Source: Eremophila alpestris peregrina (taxonomy: Eukaryota; Chordata; Aves; Passeriformes; Alaudidae). Taken from it: a DNA stretch of 64,000 nucleotides. The translations under genes were made by a program, and so were the position numbers. The stretch's first letter is position 1. Each line of letters begins with the position of its first letter. The notes under the pieces are model-generated. The model ran no database searches, was not told the DNA's origin, and was given only the letters and a program-made list of their open reading frames with translations. Below, in pieces: positions 37,901 to 51,700 of the stretch. The stretch is from positions 987,228-1,051,227 of the forward strand of contig WMCF01000110.1 of assembly GCA_009792885.1 (NCBI GenBank). The letters are read 5' to 3'.

Positions 37901-40900
37901 ATAGAAGCCAAAAAACTGCTTATCAATATGTGTCAATCTTAGTAAGGATTGTCCTAATAGACAAGAAAAATCAGGCCTTGAGGTCATGTAATTCATGGCA
38001 CAAGTATTCTAAACTAATGTTGCTAGCTTTTTTAGTGTCTATAAAGAAAGAAGATGAATGGCCACTATTGTACTTAAAGTTTAATCTCTCTTGTCTTTTG
38101 TGCTCGATTAAAATCTGCGTTTTCTAAGAATTTCTCCAGTCCCAATACTTAGAAGATTGCTGCTCTTGCTGTCAAAGAAGAGATTATCTCCAACATACAG
38201 TGCCCATGGAATGCAATTGCCATGTCTTTAACATCCTCCTTCTGTTCGGTTTCCCAAGTTCAAATATTTATTACAGTCTATAATGTTTATGATGTTTTTG
38301 TTGGTGATATATAGTCTTTGGAGCTGCTTCTGCAGAATACTGTAATGATATTATGTCACTAACTCTCTGGGGTTTTTTTCCCAGAAGGACTTTTTAAATG
38401 AGGAACCAGACACGAACAGCTTTGCCTCTACCTTTTTTTTTTACTTCTTTTTTGTGGGATAGTCTCTTTCATTTGTGTGGAGAGAGAGATAGAATTGAGT
38501 TACAGGCTGTGGGACACATCTGCAGAACACCATGGCAGCACAGTGTGATAGGTCTCTTAGTGAAAAACACCATGTAAGGAAATATTGTGTCTTGAAGAAG
38601 TGTGTAACACCAGCTCGTTTATCTCAGTAAACATCTCAGTATCCCTGCGAGTCTGAGTCCATGCCTTGGTCATTACACTTCTGCTCTGAGGACTGTAGGT
38701 GTAAAGGATCTTGATTTCTGTTCTTTAGCACCTGACTTTGGGAGCATCCAGTCATGAAAACAAACCCCTAGCATAAATAAACTGCTCCTGGCTTTTATCT
38801 CTTTGTCATTTTAAGTTGCTTATGCACTTTTCAAGCTAGAAATGTAGTTCATTCTTCTCTGATAAGCTTGAGATAGGCCAGGATTCTAATTATCTATTCT
38901 ATCTTCAAGAAAAATAATTTTAGAGATAACCTCATCTAACTTACAGGCTATGACAATTTTACATTGACTTTTATAGATGCTTCTATAAAAGCACAACTTT
39001 ACATCGTCAGCTTTCTTGTGTTTTTTTTCCTCCATTCTTCCATCTTGTTTACTGTCAAAGGAGGATTTCTTGTCACTTGCCTCATCAGTGTAAAGTCTAA
39101 ACCCACAGTATTTATGTAATTTGTTCCATACTCAAAAAGCTTTACAGTTATTGGCTAACTATTTCATAGAACATTTTTGTGAAGTGCAATAGTCAGAGAG
39201 AAGTTATCTGGTTATGACTCTGCAGAAACTTGGTGGCAAGAAAAGGCCTGAAAATAGAAGATTGTTATCCACAACTTGCAGTGTTTGCACCACACTTTAT
39301 CTCTTACGAAGGTAAAAAGAGAAAGTGAAAAATATTACTGAACTAATGAACATCAAGCTCATATCTGCTAATGTGGAAAAGGCTTCTAAAAATTACTGTC
39401 ACTCAGTCCAGTGAGTCTTTTTTTCATTTAAGACAAGATAGCACCAGGATACTGTGATGCCCAAAACTCTGCGTTTAGAAGTAGGATCTCCTGAAACAAA
39501 CTTTGTAGGCTAACTTCAGAAAGCCTTAGTTTATAGGGAACTTAGAACAAAACCTTGGGTCCTAACCCAAGCAGCTTTTTTAAAAGTTCCAGATCTTTCA
39601 AAAAGGGTTGCCTTTGGAAGAGCTCATGGAAATCCTCATGGTTGAAACAGATCCTGTTATGTCCAGCCTTGCTCTACATAGCATCTCACTGTGGTCTATG
39701 GAGGTAGAAGATAATGGAGACCAGGATGTAGTTTTTCAGGCAGAGAGAGCATCACAAATACCCTGAAACATCCTCTTTCTCTGAGGAAAAACTAAATGTA
39801 GCAGAAAAGCATATGAACTCCTGCCATGTATTCTGGCTGCAATCCCTCAGATAATATCTATTACTCAGTGTAACCTTTTATACTCAAAGCAGGCTTTGCA
39901 AGGACAGGAAATTCTACTCTGGAATCACAGCTTTTATATTTGGACAGATACTGTGTAATTTTTATGTCTATCTCACCTCTGTCATTTCCTCAGCAACATG
40001 GATTGCATGTCCGCCATCAACAGTTTCAGAATCAAACCATTTTTCTTCTGTCTGGAGTAGCTGGGTTATAATTGAGGACATTGAAATGTCCTCTGGGGTC
40101 CATGCCAAAATAATCCTAAACCCTCTTTCTTCTAACCTCATAATCTTACTGTGGAGTCATTCTCCATCTGGAGTCCCTACCACTAAGCACCTTTTTTTCC
40201 CACTTCAAAAAATTTTCTGAACCTTATCACCTTAAAAATGAAGAGTTTTTTTCAGTTTTGGGGTTTTAAAATTTAGATAAGCTTCCAAATTAATCTGCAA
40301 ACTGTTTCTAATCACCAGTATTATTAAAACATATTTTATATTTAAGAGTGTCAGCTAATGTAATGTAATCCAGTTAATACAAAAAAATTTCCATTAATAC
40401 TGTTTGTTGAAAAGTGGGGGTGCAATTAACTGTGAAGAGGGGACACTGATTTTCTGAGGTGTTGAAACAAGAACTGTCAGATAAGATGAAGGAAAAAAAG
40501 AAAAAATAAAACATATCATGACTTATGGAAGGACGCAAAGAGAGTGTACTGTTAAAAGCAACTGTATGTTTTCCTCTCTTTTTCTTAATGCATAAAAATA
40601 GTATTTGTCAGCTACAAAAGTAGTTATTTTTCCTGGTAGATATGCAATTCATTGTTAGGTTCACATTTATGTTTACTGGTTGCATTTCTAACTTTCCAGC
40701 CTAGCTTAGTTCCCAGAATCAAGAAGAAAAAAAAACATGTTCAGAATTTGCATATTGTGCTTTTATGAGTTAGGGTGGCTGTCTTAGAAATGCTCAAGGG
40801 AACTGGAAGACACATATATGCACATAATGCAATAAGAATTTTAAGCTGATTTATCTGTTCTCCACTTTTATAGAGACACATTCAGCTTTCAGTTAAGACC

Positions 40901-42694
40901 TCTTATTAAAGAATATTCAAATATGTGAAAGCGAAGATAAAGCCTGACAGACCTTCAACAGGTTGTGGTGCATTCATACACTACTGCTCATATCACTTTT
41001 TAATTAGCAGTCCAAATGCAGTGAACAGATTGTACAGTGTACTACATCAGCCTGGCTCCTACATTTTCTATTTACTCATATTCATGTTTAAAGGACCCTC
41101 TCCCAAGTAGGGCTTTTCTCCTCTGTTTATTCTCCCCAAAACCCAGGTCATCAAGTAAATGTCATTTCGTTCACTGGCAGCTTTACCAGGTAGCTGAAAG
41201 GACACTCTAATGCATTTTTCTATATGAAAACAGATGAGAAAACAAATTGCTGCTAGCCTTAGTCATTAACCAAAAGTTTTAAAAGCATTCAATTACACAC
41301 CCAGTGAGAAATTTTTGACTTTATTAGTGTCTTTTGAATCTGTGTTTGACATACCTAAGTACTAAAATCCTAGTGGACAAAGGGCTTGCTTTATATGGAT
41401 TCAACTTGACATTCTTCCTTGTGTTGAAGTGAGAAAGAGGAAAATTATATATTTATTTATAATTATATATTTAAATTATATAAATTATAGTCAGGATACT
41501 GAGAGTAAACTTTACTTGGTTGTGAATTCAATATTAAAACAAATAAAAAAGTGTCTGTGTGATCACACATTTCTGACTTGCTTAAAAATGAAAGGGTTGA
41601 TGTGTCTGCTTTTGCATAGAACAGAAGAAGGGCAAATATTCCTCAAAAGTATTAAAGAAAAAGAAAAAAAGAAAGTATTCTTTCCTGGTGAAAAGACGAG
41701 GGTTAATCATGTGATCATTTGCTGTTATCTAGTGAAAATTTCTATGGCATTCAACAGGTCACTTTTACCCAAAAGATTTACAGTTTGATTTATGATATGT
41801 TGGAACACTTGTAGCTGAGAATATTTTGAAAGTATCTTTAGAAGACTACTTTCATTATGGTTGTGTCTTTTAAATTCCTTTTATAAGGTGATTTAACCTA
41901 CTTAAATTTTGTAAGAATTTTAAAAGAAAAATCAAATTAGATATGCTTAGGGTTAGAACAGTCAGATTGAGTAATTCCATTTGTCTCCCTAATCCTCAAC
42001 AGATTTTCAGACTTGCCACATCTCATTAGGTCTGGAAATTGGCTGACTGGAGTTTGAAAATTAGATTATGATTTAAAGATATATCCCTTCATCACCTTCT
42101 ATGGAACCATACTCCCCAAGAGAAACTCATGAAGGATTGAAGGATTTATGAATTATAGGGGTTGTGGTCCCTCTGTATTTCTGATATAAGGGAGAACATT
42201 TAGGCTGCTCTGTCTTCTTTAAGGTCCACCGGTTTCAGGGAGAACTGCTTGTTCAGGAGTAGATACAAATGTCACCCTTTTCTAGGGACGAGTTTCATCC
42301 TCATTTAAAATTGCATCCCTTGGGCTTACCGGTAACAGCATCAGTAAAGTGAATCCAGTTATCCCTAACTAATTAGCTGTTAAATAGCCTTCTCAGTAGG
42401 ATGGAACTTTGGAAATCCAGTTCCACAAAAATCCTTCCTAATAATTTTTCAGGTATATTGTATGCCTTTGCCCACTTTGGGACAAAAAAATATCAACAGA
42501 CTACTTTTATTTGCTGTGAAGAATGTGAATATGTCAAAAAATTTGTAAGAGTAGTATCTCACTCTAGTATCACTGATTTAGTCAAATGTAAATCTGTACT
42601 AGATGCCAGAAATTAATATTTTTTTAAAAACTGTGTTATGATATTCTCTTAATTAAAGTCTTTTCAATAAAAGCTGGATAAGCCAATATTTCAG
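31971..42694. other. Gene-free AT-rich stretch with minor simple repeats
   Basis: No exon or RNA gene is recognised. A minus-strand frame of 189 codons at 34854-35423 is the longest in the window, but shows no known domain. An A/C-rich low-complexity patch lies at 34638-34702 and shorter ones at about 33917-33945 and 36640-36680. A run of 15 T lies at 36229-36243. An almost pure A/T patch with small dyads lies at about 41444-41488. Sequence near 32321-32420 has a faint resemblance to CR1, too weak to call. Confidence 0.55.
34638..34702 (+). repeat. A/C-rich low-complexity tract
   Basis: A-runs interrupted by single or paired C with very little G or T, the same style as the larger tracts near 31.8 and 59.2 kb. 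It has no coding potential. Confidence 0.75.
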
Positions 42695-42728
42695 AACTTC
42701 ATGTTACCTACTAAAGTAACATGAAGTT
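42695..42728. repeat. Perfect 13-bp inverted repeat with 8-nt loop
   Basis: AACTTCATGTTAC (42695-42707) is followed by an 8-nt spacer and its exact reverse complement GTAACATGAAGTT (42716-42728). The pairing does not extend further in either direction. A stem this long without mismatch is unusual in 64 kb. It might be a cruciform-prone site, a recent palindromic duplication, or part of a folded RNA if transcribed. No terminator role is implied in this eukaryotic context. Confidence 0.9.
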
Positions 42729-45700
42729 ATTTCTTGTTTACCATGGTGCTTACTTTCTAAAGGATGTAGAAAATGTTCTGTGTTTCTAGGAAGGCATGAA
42801 CTATGTTCAAGACAGCTGACAGTGATTATACATGGCCAGCAATGACAAAAATATCATTAAAAATATGCAACTACCAATTGTTACCCTAACAGCTGCCATT
42901 GTATACTTCCATTCTATGTGTGCCCACATTTGATCTTTCCAGTGACATTACATTGACCAAGAAAGGCCCATGTCATATTACATTGGGAGAGTTGGCAAGC
43001 ATATTTCTGGTGCTTTATACAGTCAGGAAAATGGAAATGGGGAAAGATGGCTAGGTTTTGTGGTGGAAAGAGACTCAAAATGGCACCAAAAAAAAAAAAA
43101 AAAAGTGTCACCCCACCCCTCAAAAGCACTTATAAAGTGCTTTGATTCAATACTGAAAAAGTAGGTCCCCTGGATCTGAGATGCATCTAATAGGTGGGGT
43201 CCTCTGAAACTTGAGCTCCAGAAAGCCCCAGAGACTACAAAGACGCAAAACAGATTGCTGTGGTGCTTGCACTTCTGTCCTGTAGCAAAAGAAGATAGAA
43301 GCAACTGATAGCAATTCAGCAACTACCCCAAGGGGGTGTTTGAAAAGCCACTCAAAACCTGCATAATTCATTAATACAGCATTCTTCTTTAGATATCTTT
43401 AAAAAACCCAAATACTGGTGACTGGCAGAAGTACCTTAGGAGAAAGCAGAACTCCATACTAGTGTTTAGAGATTAGAGACAAATATATTAATCCCTATGA
43501 CTTAAATTAGGATATCATACAACTGAGTCTAAAGAGGGATTTTGGAAAATAACTCTAGTGGGATTCCAAAACCAAGTTGTTTTTGTTAAACATCTGTAGG
43601 AGTCTATTCACACGTCTAAGTAGGGAGGGTTCTTTGTTGTTGTAATCAGGGCACTGTAGTTGCACTGCCTTGTATACACTCACTGGTGAAATCTGTGGGA
43701 AATTTTCTTCAAAAAGAGAGAAGATATCAAATCGATACACAGAGTAAGGATTAGGGATTGATCAGCCTTCTCATTTGGTAATATATGTAATTAATAATTT
43801 CTGAGTTCAGACAAAAACATTTAGAACTATGCATACCAGAAAGCAAAGCTTCTGCAATAGCACTTAGTGATCCTTTTCAAATCAGATGAAAACAAGTGTC
43901 ATGTCTCTAAGGCAGCTATGTCTAAAATCAGAGTGCAGTTTTATTAGTATATTGAATGAGTAAATTACAGTTACAGGGAGGGGGGAGAGTAATTCATTAA
44001 TTGGGTGATTCCATCAATTGACTTCTACTATCCTGTAAATCCTCTTTCCAAATAGCCATTTCAGAAATGTTTAGGCTGAATGCTTTTCACAACTTAATAT
44101 AGACATTATAAGATCTTCCTGCCTGCTGTCGTTACATTAAAAAGCAGGAATTAAATGTACTGCACTAATTGCAGGCAGATTCTTTGCTTCAGTCACAGTA
44201 AGCACACCTTCTTATTGATCATTCACCATGCTAATGTAAAGTCTATGTAAATAGAAGGTGAAAATCTGGTGTCTTCCTTACAATTCCACTTTTCAGGCAA
44301 GCGCAGATGATGGAAAGGAGCAGGAGGGTAACCTTGCTAAAAGGGGGTTCCAAGCCATATAACAAAGCCTGAGTGTGGAGAAGCTATTACAGCTTCCTGG
44401 GGTGACAGAGTATTCTTGAAGGGACTGTGAGGAAGGACAAGTCCTGCCTGTCCTGCCTCTTGACAGAGGAAATAAATCACCCTGCACACTTGAGGATACC
44501 TTTCCAGGCTGCATGCTGGGAACTTCATTACACAAGCTGTGCCACATATTACTATGCATATTGCCACTGATTGGACATAGCCTCAAATCCGTAGCCTATT
44601 TCTGTCATAGTCTTAGGGGGAAGGAATCTGTTTTCTGCTTAAACAGATACTGACTTTGAAAGGAGAGGGGAAGAAAAAGACACTGAGCAGCCAAGAGTTC
44701 TCAGTGGAAAAAGATCCCCTTGACTAATGATATGTCTAATCTACACTAACCCTGCCTCATGGTGCATGAAATACAGTCACATTGTCATGGTTTTCATATC
44801 CCCTTTGATCTTAATGCAATTGTTCTCAAAGTGAATACCTACTTGCAGCAATCCTGGCTTCATTAGGAAGATAGAAAGTGCTTCCTCCAAGAGAGCCTTC
44901 TAATTTGGCATTTTTTTCATACTTCTATAGGTTTATAGAGCTTCTGCATGCCTGTCAATAACTACAGTAAAATATTAAAATGAACTGCTAACAAAGGGTT
45001 CATTAGCATTATGTGTGCTTCTAAGATATAATCCTCGTACTAGTGTAACTTGAAGGTGTTGAGTAAAATTTCACAATATACATGCAGGTGAAGCTGAGAC
45101 AGGAATATATGATGCTGATTTACATGTTGAAGAGAGAGAAAGGCTGTCAACCAACCAACCAACCAACAAACACAAGGAGATAGAGATGTTTCCTTGCAAT
45201 ACCTGCCTGTTAAGTCATTGATTCACTGGCTGCAACAGATCTGAAAGATATAAGGAAGCTCTCAATTCCAGCTGCCTTCGTAACCCTTTTCATAACGTTT
45301 ACTCCCTTGCCAAAATCAGTGTCTCATGCAAGGCAGTGCTGACAGGTCAGCCTTCCCATCTGATGTTCCTCCTCACTTAGACATTAAATACCAGCCAACA
45401 TATCTGCTTGCATCCATGCCCACCATCCCAACTTCCTGCTTCCCAAATAAAATTAAAAGTGTTTTTACTAACGGGCAATTTTTACCTCCTATTAAGCATC
45501 CTACAGTTTTGGTCCAATCTGTTAATGAAAAGAACTTTAAATTATTGTCACTTATTAATGGGCTGGAATCACAGTGGTTGCCATAGTGTCATCTCCATAG
45601 CCACAAGGTAAAAATAATGAAGTCAAAAAATTAATGAAGTAGGCATTCTGTGGACTGAACACAAGTATATTAGAGATGAGATTTCAATATTTTGGGATAC

Positions 45701-48367
45701 ATGCAGAAGAGAATGGGAAAAATATAAATGGTAAATAAACCATGACATTTCTTCCATGATAAAATAAACTATGCTCTTTTTTTCTGTATATAAGTGCGCT
45801 GGTACTGAAAAAGTCTTTATTATTGCAATACAAGGTGTTCCAGTGTGACAGGTGTTAAATACATGTATATGATGTATATGAACATGAAGTGTATGTATAT
45901 GTTACAGTGTGTAATATATGTATGCATATTTTAGAAGATTCTTTTCTGTCAAAACTGATTTTCACAAAAAAATCCCATCTATAGCAAGTATACAGATCAG
46001 TAGCATTCTGTTGTACACAAACCCAGAAGTAGTATTCACCATATCTTGCAGCAGAGTATAAATTTAAATAAAATACTGTTAATATTTTCATTCACTGCAC
46101 AGCAAAATAAATGATTTTAAGTTTTGCGTGGGACTCCTGCAAATAAGGAAAATGGCACAGATATGTCAAATACAGCATAATTTTTCCTTCCTCCTAAGAA
46201 GGTTAGTAATTGTGCCCAAGATGGTTTTGATGAAGATTTTGGTAAATACCAGAGAAATCTGCAATGTAGTGGGAGGTTTTCAGGATATTACCATGATATC
46301 CTAGCTCATATGAGGAAACTCTGCATTAAAATAGTTCACGTCTGTCAATAGAAATTAAAAAAAAATCTAATCTAGAAAAATTATTTCTCTTGCTAATATG
46401 AGGTGACTCATAAATCATTCACATTTGCAAGGGGATTGCTGCAATCTTGCCTACTAAAGAAACGATGGAGCTCTAAGTGTCATTAACTATATTATGTAAA
46501 AGATTCCACTTTACTAAGTCACCACAGACTAATAGCTAAAAACACATAAATCAATTTGCATCCTCTACTTGAGAGGAAGAATTAATTAGGTTAGCCTTAT
46601 TGCAGTCTGTTAAACAGAATGGTTTGTAGGCAGAAATGTTACATTTCTTCTCCTTTCTTTAAATAAAGATATCTGTTCTAAGATAACTCTCTCGTATTTT
46701 GAGCATCTGAGTATCCCAGGTTTTATTACAAAGTTCTGCCCATCATTTCACTGATGTCTATGGATAATGTTCCTTTGTTATTCAAAGGCCTACATTCTGT
46801 TTTATGCTCTTTCCTCATTAGCATCAAAAGATAGATGTCCTAAAAAGCCTCCTCTGTGCCACACAATATTCTACTCATTGCTGTCTAGAAGATGAACAGC
46901 CATCATCTTTTGATATGAATTAAGGAAAACAGCCGAGCACAGGTGATTCCATCAGTTTATAAATGCATATAAAGCACTAAAAAAGGTGATTTCTTCTAAC
47001 TTTCTCTGACTGCCACAAAGTCAAAAGTTTTTGGATTCAAAAAGTGACAGTTTCGCTGGTTTGTCTAATTCCCAGACACAGGTGTATCCATAGAACAGAG
47101 ATGCAAACTTGCTTCTTTAGCTTAACAAACTTCTGAACTAGAGGTTCTAAATGTAAATTGATTAACTACAAAAATGCTCAAATTGTGCTTACTTGTTCTA
47201 AATCTGTAAGTCAACTTTAGCTCACACAGGTTCAGTTTCCCCCATGAACCAGCTCTTCAAATGGACCTCTGTTCAAGCCTTTGAGTTCCACACTTTCATT
47301 CTACCTGCCTGTTCGCAGAAACAGGATTGAAGTAATAATAAATCTAAAATTAAAAATAAGCTGTGCAAGAGAAGGATAAAGAGAACAATAAAAGTTACAG
47401 AGAAGCTGTAAATAAAACACAAATTAATAAAAGTAAATTTCCTGCTCTAACAGCAATGAATCATGTTGTGCTATCAAAAAAATATTACTCAGTGTGGTTT
47501 AGAGTGCTGATCTCTCATGACTCAGCCCTAAAAATGTGACAGTAACACAGTTGCTTCTGAGCCCTGAATTGCACGAGAGCAAATAACAATGCAAACTTTA
47601 TGTAAGAATCCAACAACAAAGGTCATTTAAGAAAAAATCTTGTACTCTTGAAAATGAATACTTGTAAGTCATTCCTCATGTAGATGTAAATAGTGCTCTG
47701 TCAGCCTTAAATTAAAGATTAACCTTAAGTTAATTTATTCTAAATTCTTAGGAATCTATTTTCTTCCTGAAACTTCTGCAGAAATATCATTATTTTTTTA
47801 GTGGCATTCACCACTATATACTCAAACTTACTGTGCAACCTTTATTTGTCATTGTAGAAAAGAACAAACTCTAAGCTGTCCTCAATTTCAAAGTGGTTCT
47901 TGCATGAAGTATTGCAAGTGTAGTATAAATTAGAGCAAATTGCTTAATCTTAGTAGATCTGGTGTATCACGACTCTCTCAGTGCTTTGGAGAAAAACTGC
48001 AGACTGATTTTTTTCTTTTGTATCATATCACACTTTGTAAGAGCAAGTATTTTCTTCAGTCCCAGCATACCTTAATTAATACTAATTTGTTAAAGAAGTA
48101 AATGTTTTCAGCTTTACATTGAAACAACAACAAAAAAAATAAACAATCATGAAGAGTTTTGTAACAACATGTGAGAATGAGGGGTGTAATAATCTACAAA
48201 TGGCATTGCAGATAATATTTTGCATGTGGTAAACAAGTTCTTGAGTGCTTGTTTTACTGAAAAATTATAATGCTTATATGTATCAGAAGGTAAATATACG
48301 AGTCAACTAGAATAAATATCGTTTTAGAATTGTCCTTTAGATGTTTGGGAGGGATATTTCCATTTCA
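42729..48367. other. Gene-free AT-rich stretch
   Basis: No exon or RNA gene is recognised. A run of about 19 A lies at 43088-43106, and (CAAC)5 at 45148-45167. A degenerate TATG-type run lies at about 45860-45930. Sites that look like transcription-factor motifs occur at 44228-44235 (ATGCTAAT) and 47493-47526 (RUNX then AP-1). Stretches such as 44050-44250 and 46380-46640 look unique and complex and could be conserved non-coding DNA, but this cannot be tested here. Confidence 0.55.
45148..45167 (+). repeat. (CAAC)5 microsatellite
   Basis: Five perfect CAAC units inside otherwise ordinary sequence. Confidence 0.9.
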
Positions 48368-48710
48368 ACTGAAAGGTAGTTTTGAAGGTCTGTCCTCCAA
48401 TCCCCTGCTCCAGGTATCATAAGTGTAGTGGATGAGTTTAACTGGGAATTTGCCTAGTTAGGTTTTGAAAATTCCAAAGGACAAAGATTGCTCAGGTTCT
48501 TTGGGTCACACTGATAATACCACACTACTTCCCCATGAAGAAGTTCTTCCTAATGTCCAATGCTAATATCTCAGACTACAATTTGTGGTCATTTCAAAAA
48601 GTTAGTCTTGTACTACCTAGTTGAATTGAAAAAGCATTTAGCATGAATAGTTTTCTGGAACTATTAGACCATCCCTTTACATCCTTTCCCCCACTCTAAA
48701 AAAGCCCAGG
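48368..48710 (-). mobile_element. CR1 LINE, old antisense fragment
   Basis: The plus strand shows, in CR1 antisense order, TTTTGAAGGTCTGTCCTCCA, CCCCTGCTCCAGG, TTAGGTTTTGAAAATTCCAA and GAAGAAGTTCTTCCTAATGT. The region ends near AAAAAAGCCCAGG. This matches the reverse complement of about the last 350 bp of CR1, from the 3' end into the region before the final UTR block. Many substitutions and small indels mark it as the oldest CR1 copy here. The far boundary is uncertain; similarity fades after about 48705. Confidence 0.82.
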
Positions 48711-51700
48711 TCAGCATCCCACCAAGCAATCTTTCCAGAAATTGAGGAAGGGAACTATGCTTTTGGGTAATCACTCTTAAGAAAACCTCTTGAATACTTT
48801 TTTTTTTTTTTTTTTTTCTGTCTGCTATATGGATATCAGTCCATTGCTACAATTCATAACTGACAGTCTAGCAAATTTTTAATTCACCTAGGTCTTCTCA
48901 ATTTTCCTCTTACAAATGTATGCTTTGGGAGATAGAAATCATCCAGCACTTTCCACCTTCTTCATACAGCTACTTGATTGCAGAAGGCAATCAAATTAAA
49001 ATAGCACAATTTATCTTTATTATTATTTTCTTGTATATCACATTCTTGTAAATCAATTTTAAGAGGACATACCTCCACTCACAGGTCGGAGGTGAGTCTC
49101 TCTTCCTCTCCTCTGTTTCCAGAGGCAGAAGTTAGCACGAACTTTGTCATTGAGAACCTCACCACCGTGAATCCCAGCTGGCCCCATGGATTTCAAAGAA
49201 TGCAACTGGTGTAAGAAGCTCCAAAACCTTTATTGCCCTACTGCTGACTGCCCTTCCCTTCATAACTGTGCTGGTATGTGTTAAGGTGCAGGAGAAGGCG
49301 CTGACTGCAAAGACAGTGCAAAAAAGGCATCAAAAGCTGAAAACTACCTTGGGGCTGGAAAAGTGAAAGGAAGAACTTAGTTTTGGAGTTCTAAAAAACG
49401 TAGTTTATTTACTCTTTTTATTACATTTTGTTTGACTTTACATTTAAAATGACCATGAGCAAATTTGTAAATACTCCATGGGAAAAACTTGGTCCGGTCT
49501 CTTTCAAAAAATTTATGCACACTAAAGATGAAACACTCTATGCATAAGTCTCAAATTGTTTTATTCACCTGTGAATGACAGCTCAGGAAATGAAGGTTGC
49601 TCAAAGAGCCCTTCCTTGTATCTTACAGTACATTTAGACATATTGACCCCCTTCTCTTTTTAACTGAAAACATTTGCTATCTCACAAGTATTAAGCATTT
49701 GATATTAACAAAAAATGGGGAAGGTAATTAAATTAATGGAGTATTTTATGACTTTTTTTTGTTAAAAAACAGGATTGATTTAATTATCTCAGCATGACAC
49801 AAATGTATTGTCATTGTCTAAGACAGTTTTCACACTTTTGGCCAATACAATAAAGAAAATCTTCTGGTGACATTTTTTTCTATAATTAAATGGTGGTGTA
49901 AACCCCCAAAAATTCTGGAAAATACTGCCATTTATAAAATTCTCTGATAAATATCATTCAAATATACCAGCAAGATAGAATATTTCATTACATTAGAGGA
50001 ATATTTCCTTTACATATGTAAGATATAACAAAAGTCATTCTCTTTGCACAGTTTGAGTGCTGAACTACCTAAAGGAAAGATGTTAAATGTTATCTTGATT
50101 GTGCTGAAATTCTATTTCACTACCTATATAAGTGTGCTGGCACCTACGGACAAAAGCTTCTGTCCATGAAAGAGAGACCTCTAGAACAAAAAAGCAAACA
50201 AACGAACAAATAACAAACCCCACACAGCACTACTTTGCCCCCTCATAAAACAAAAAAACACCCCAGTCCCCTTAAGTTTAACCAATAAAAAACATAATGA
50301 AGTACAACAATTAGTCATTAAAATATGTTAGATTTCACAGTTGGAGTATGCACCAAATACATTCTTCTTCTAAAACTGTAAAAAAAAAAAAAGTCTGAGA
50401 TACATGTCACACATTAACTTTTCTTTGACCTATTAACAGTCCCATTCCTTTACCTTGGTGGTGCATTCCAAAGAAAGCTCGCTTCTCTTTTTACAATGAC
50501 ACTTGCAACTCTCATCCCGAGTGTAGACCAGAATTTCTCCATGAATAAATTGACATGGCTAGAGAAGTTGACCCACTTTACCATATCGATGATCTGAGTT
50601 CAGTTGTGATTACCCCCACTGCTGGCACTCTCCATAGCCCTTCTTCCTCCTAACACACATCCAACGGTCTCAATATTTGCCAGTGTAGTACTCTTGTCCA
50701 CACTAATGTCCAGACTGGGATACAAAGTTAGAATTTACTCATTTAGAGAAATTTCCACCTAATCAACCCCCCACTCTCTCCTTTTTAATTTACTTCAAAA
50801 CAAAATAAAAGCTTTAATGATTGTGAGCAGGAGCATTTTTACTCACAAATCTACCAAATAATGACATGGACCAAGAGGAAATCAGGATTCTTTCAAAAGA
50901 AACGATGTTCCTGGCCTTTGAGATAAGACAGTTCAGACTGAATGTTTTTAAATAATTGTGTATGTTTTGATTCATTTTATGCATCTACTGCAATGACACA
51001 GTATGCTATAAGAAAGGCACACCACCTCTCAGGATATTAATCCACCCAGGCATCAGAAACAATGGCGCAAGAAAACGTTGTTACTTTAAGATAATCAATC
51101 TGACTTCTCTTCATCTCCTGTGCTACTCCTAGAATAGTCCAGAGGGGGAAAATAAAGGATCATACCAGCTTAATGTTTTTGCTACTGTTTGCAGGCTTCT
51201 TGGAGATGTACAAGAGTATCCATGCCAGCTAATCCCACACTTGGTGTTGATTACTTGAAAAGTAATAGTTGGGGGGGGTTACAATAACCTCTCTCTCTGG
51301 GCACAGCCTGTTTCACTGAAATTGTTCTAGCTCAGACCCCAGACGGACCACACCACCCCACTGAAAAAGTGTGACAAAACAATGGTGACAGTAAATATAT
51401 GGGTGGTGCTGATGACTAAAGATTTTTGCTTTTTATATGTCTGCAGCTTTATAGATTTTAATATATAGTTTCTAACACTTTGTCACTTTAGCACAGTAGT
51501 TGCACTTTCTCACATATCACGGTACCTTCTTGGAATTCTGTTTAGTCTTGCTTTTTAGTCTAGCAAGGACACTTTGTTTTGCACCACACATTGTAGATAT
51601 AAAGAAATGTTGGGCTAAAACATCATGGGGGGGCTTCAATGGGGCAGAACCTAGGGAAAATTGCTTAACCAACTGCTCTTCTAATTGGACAATATTTGTT

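Noticed and set aside
49086..49095. Consensus-like 5' splice site GGAGGTGAGT
   Set aside because: No open exon with a matching acceptor could be assembled upstream, and isolated donors are frequent in non-coding DNA.
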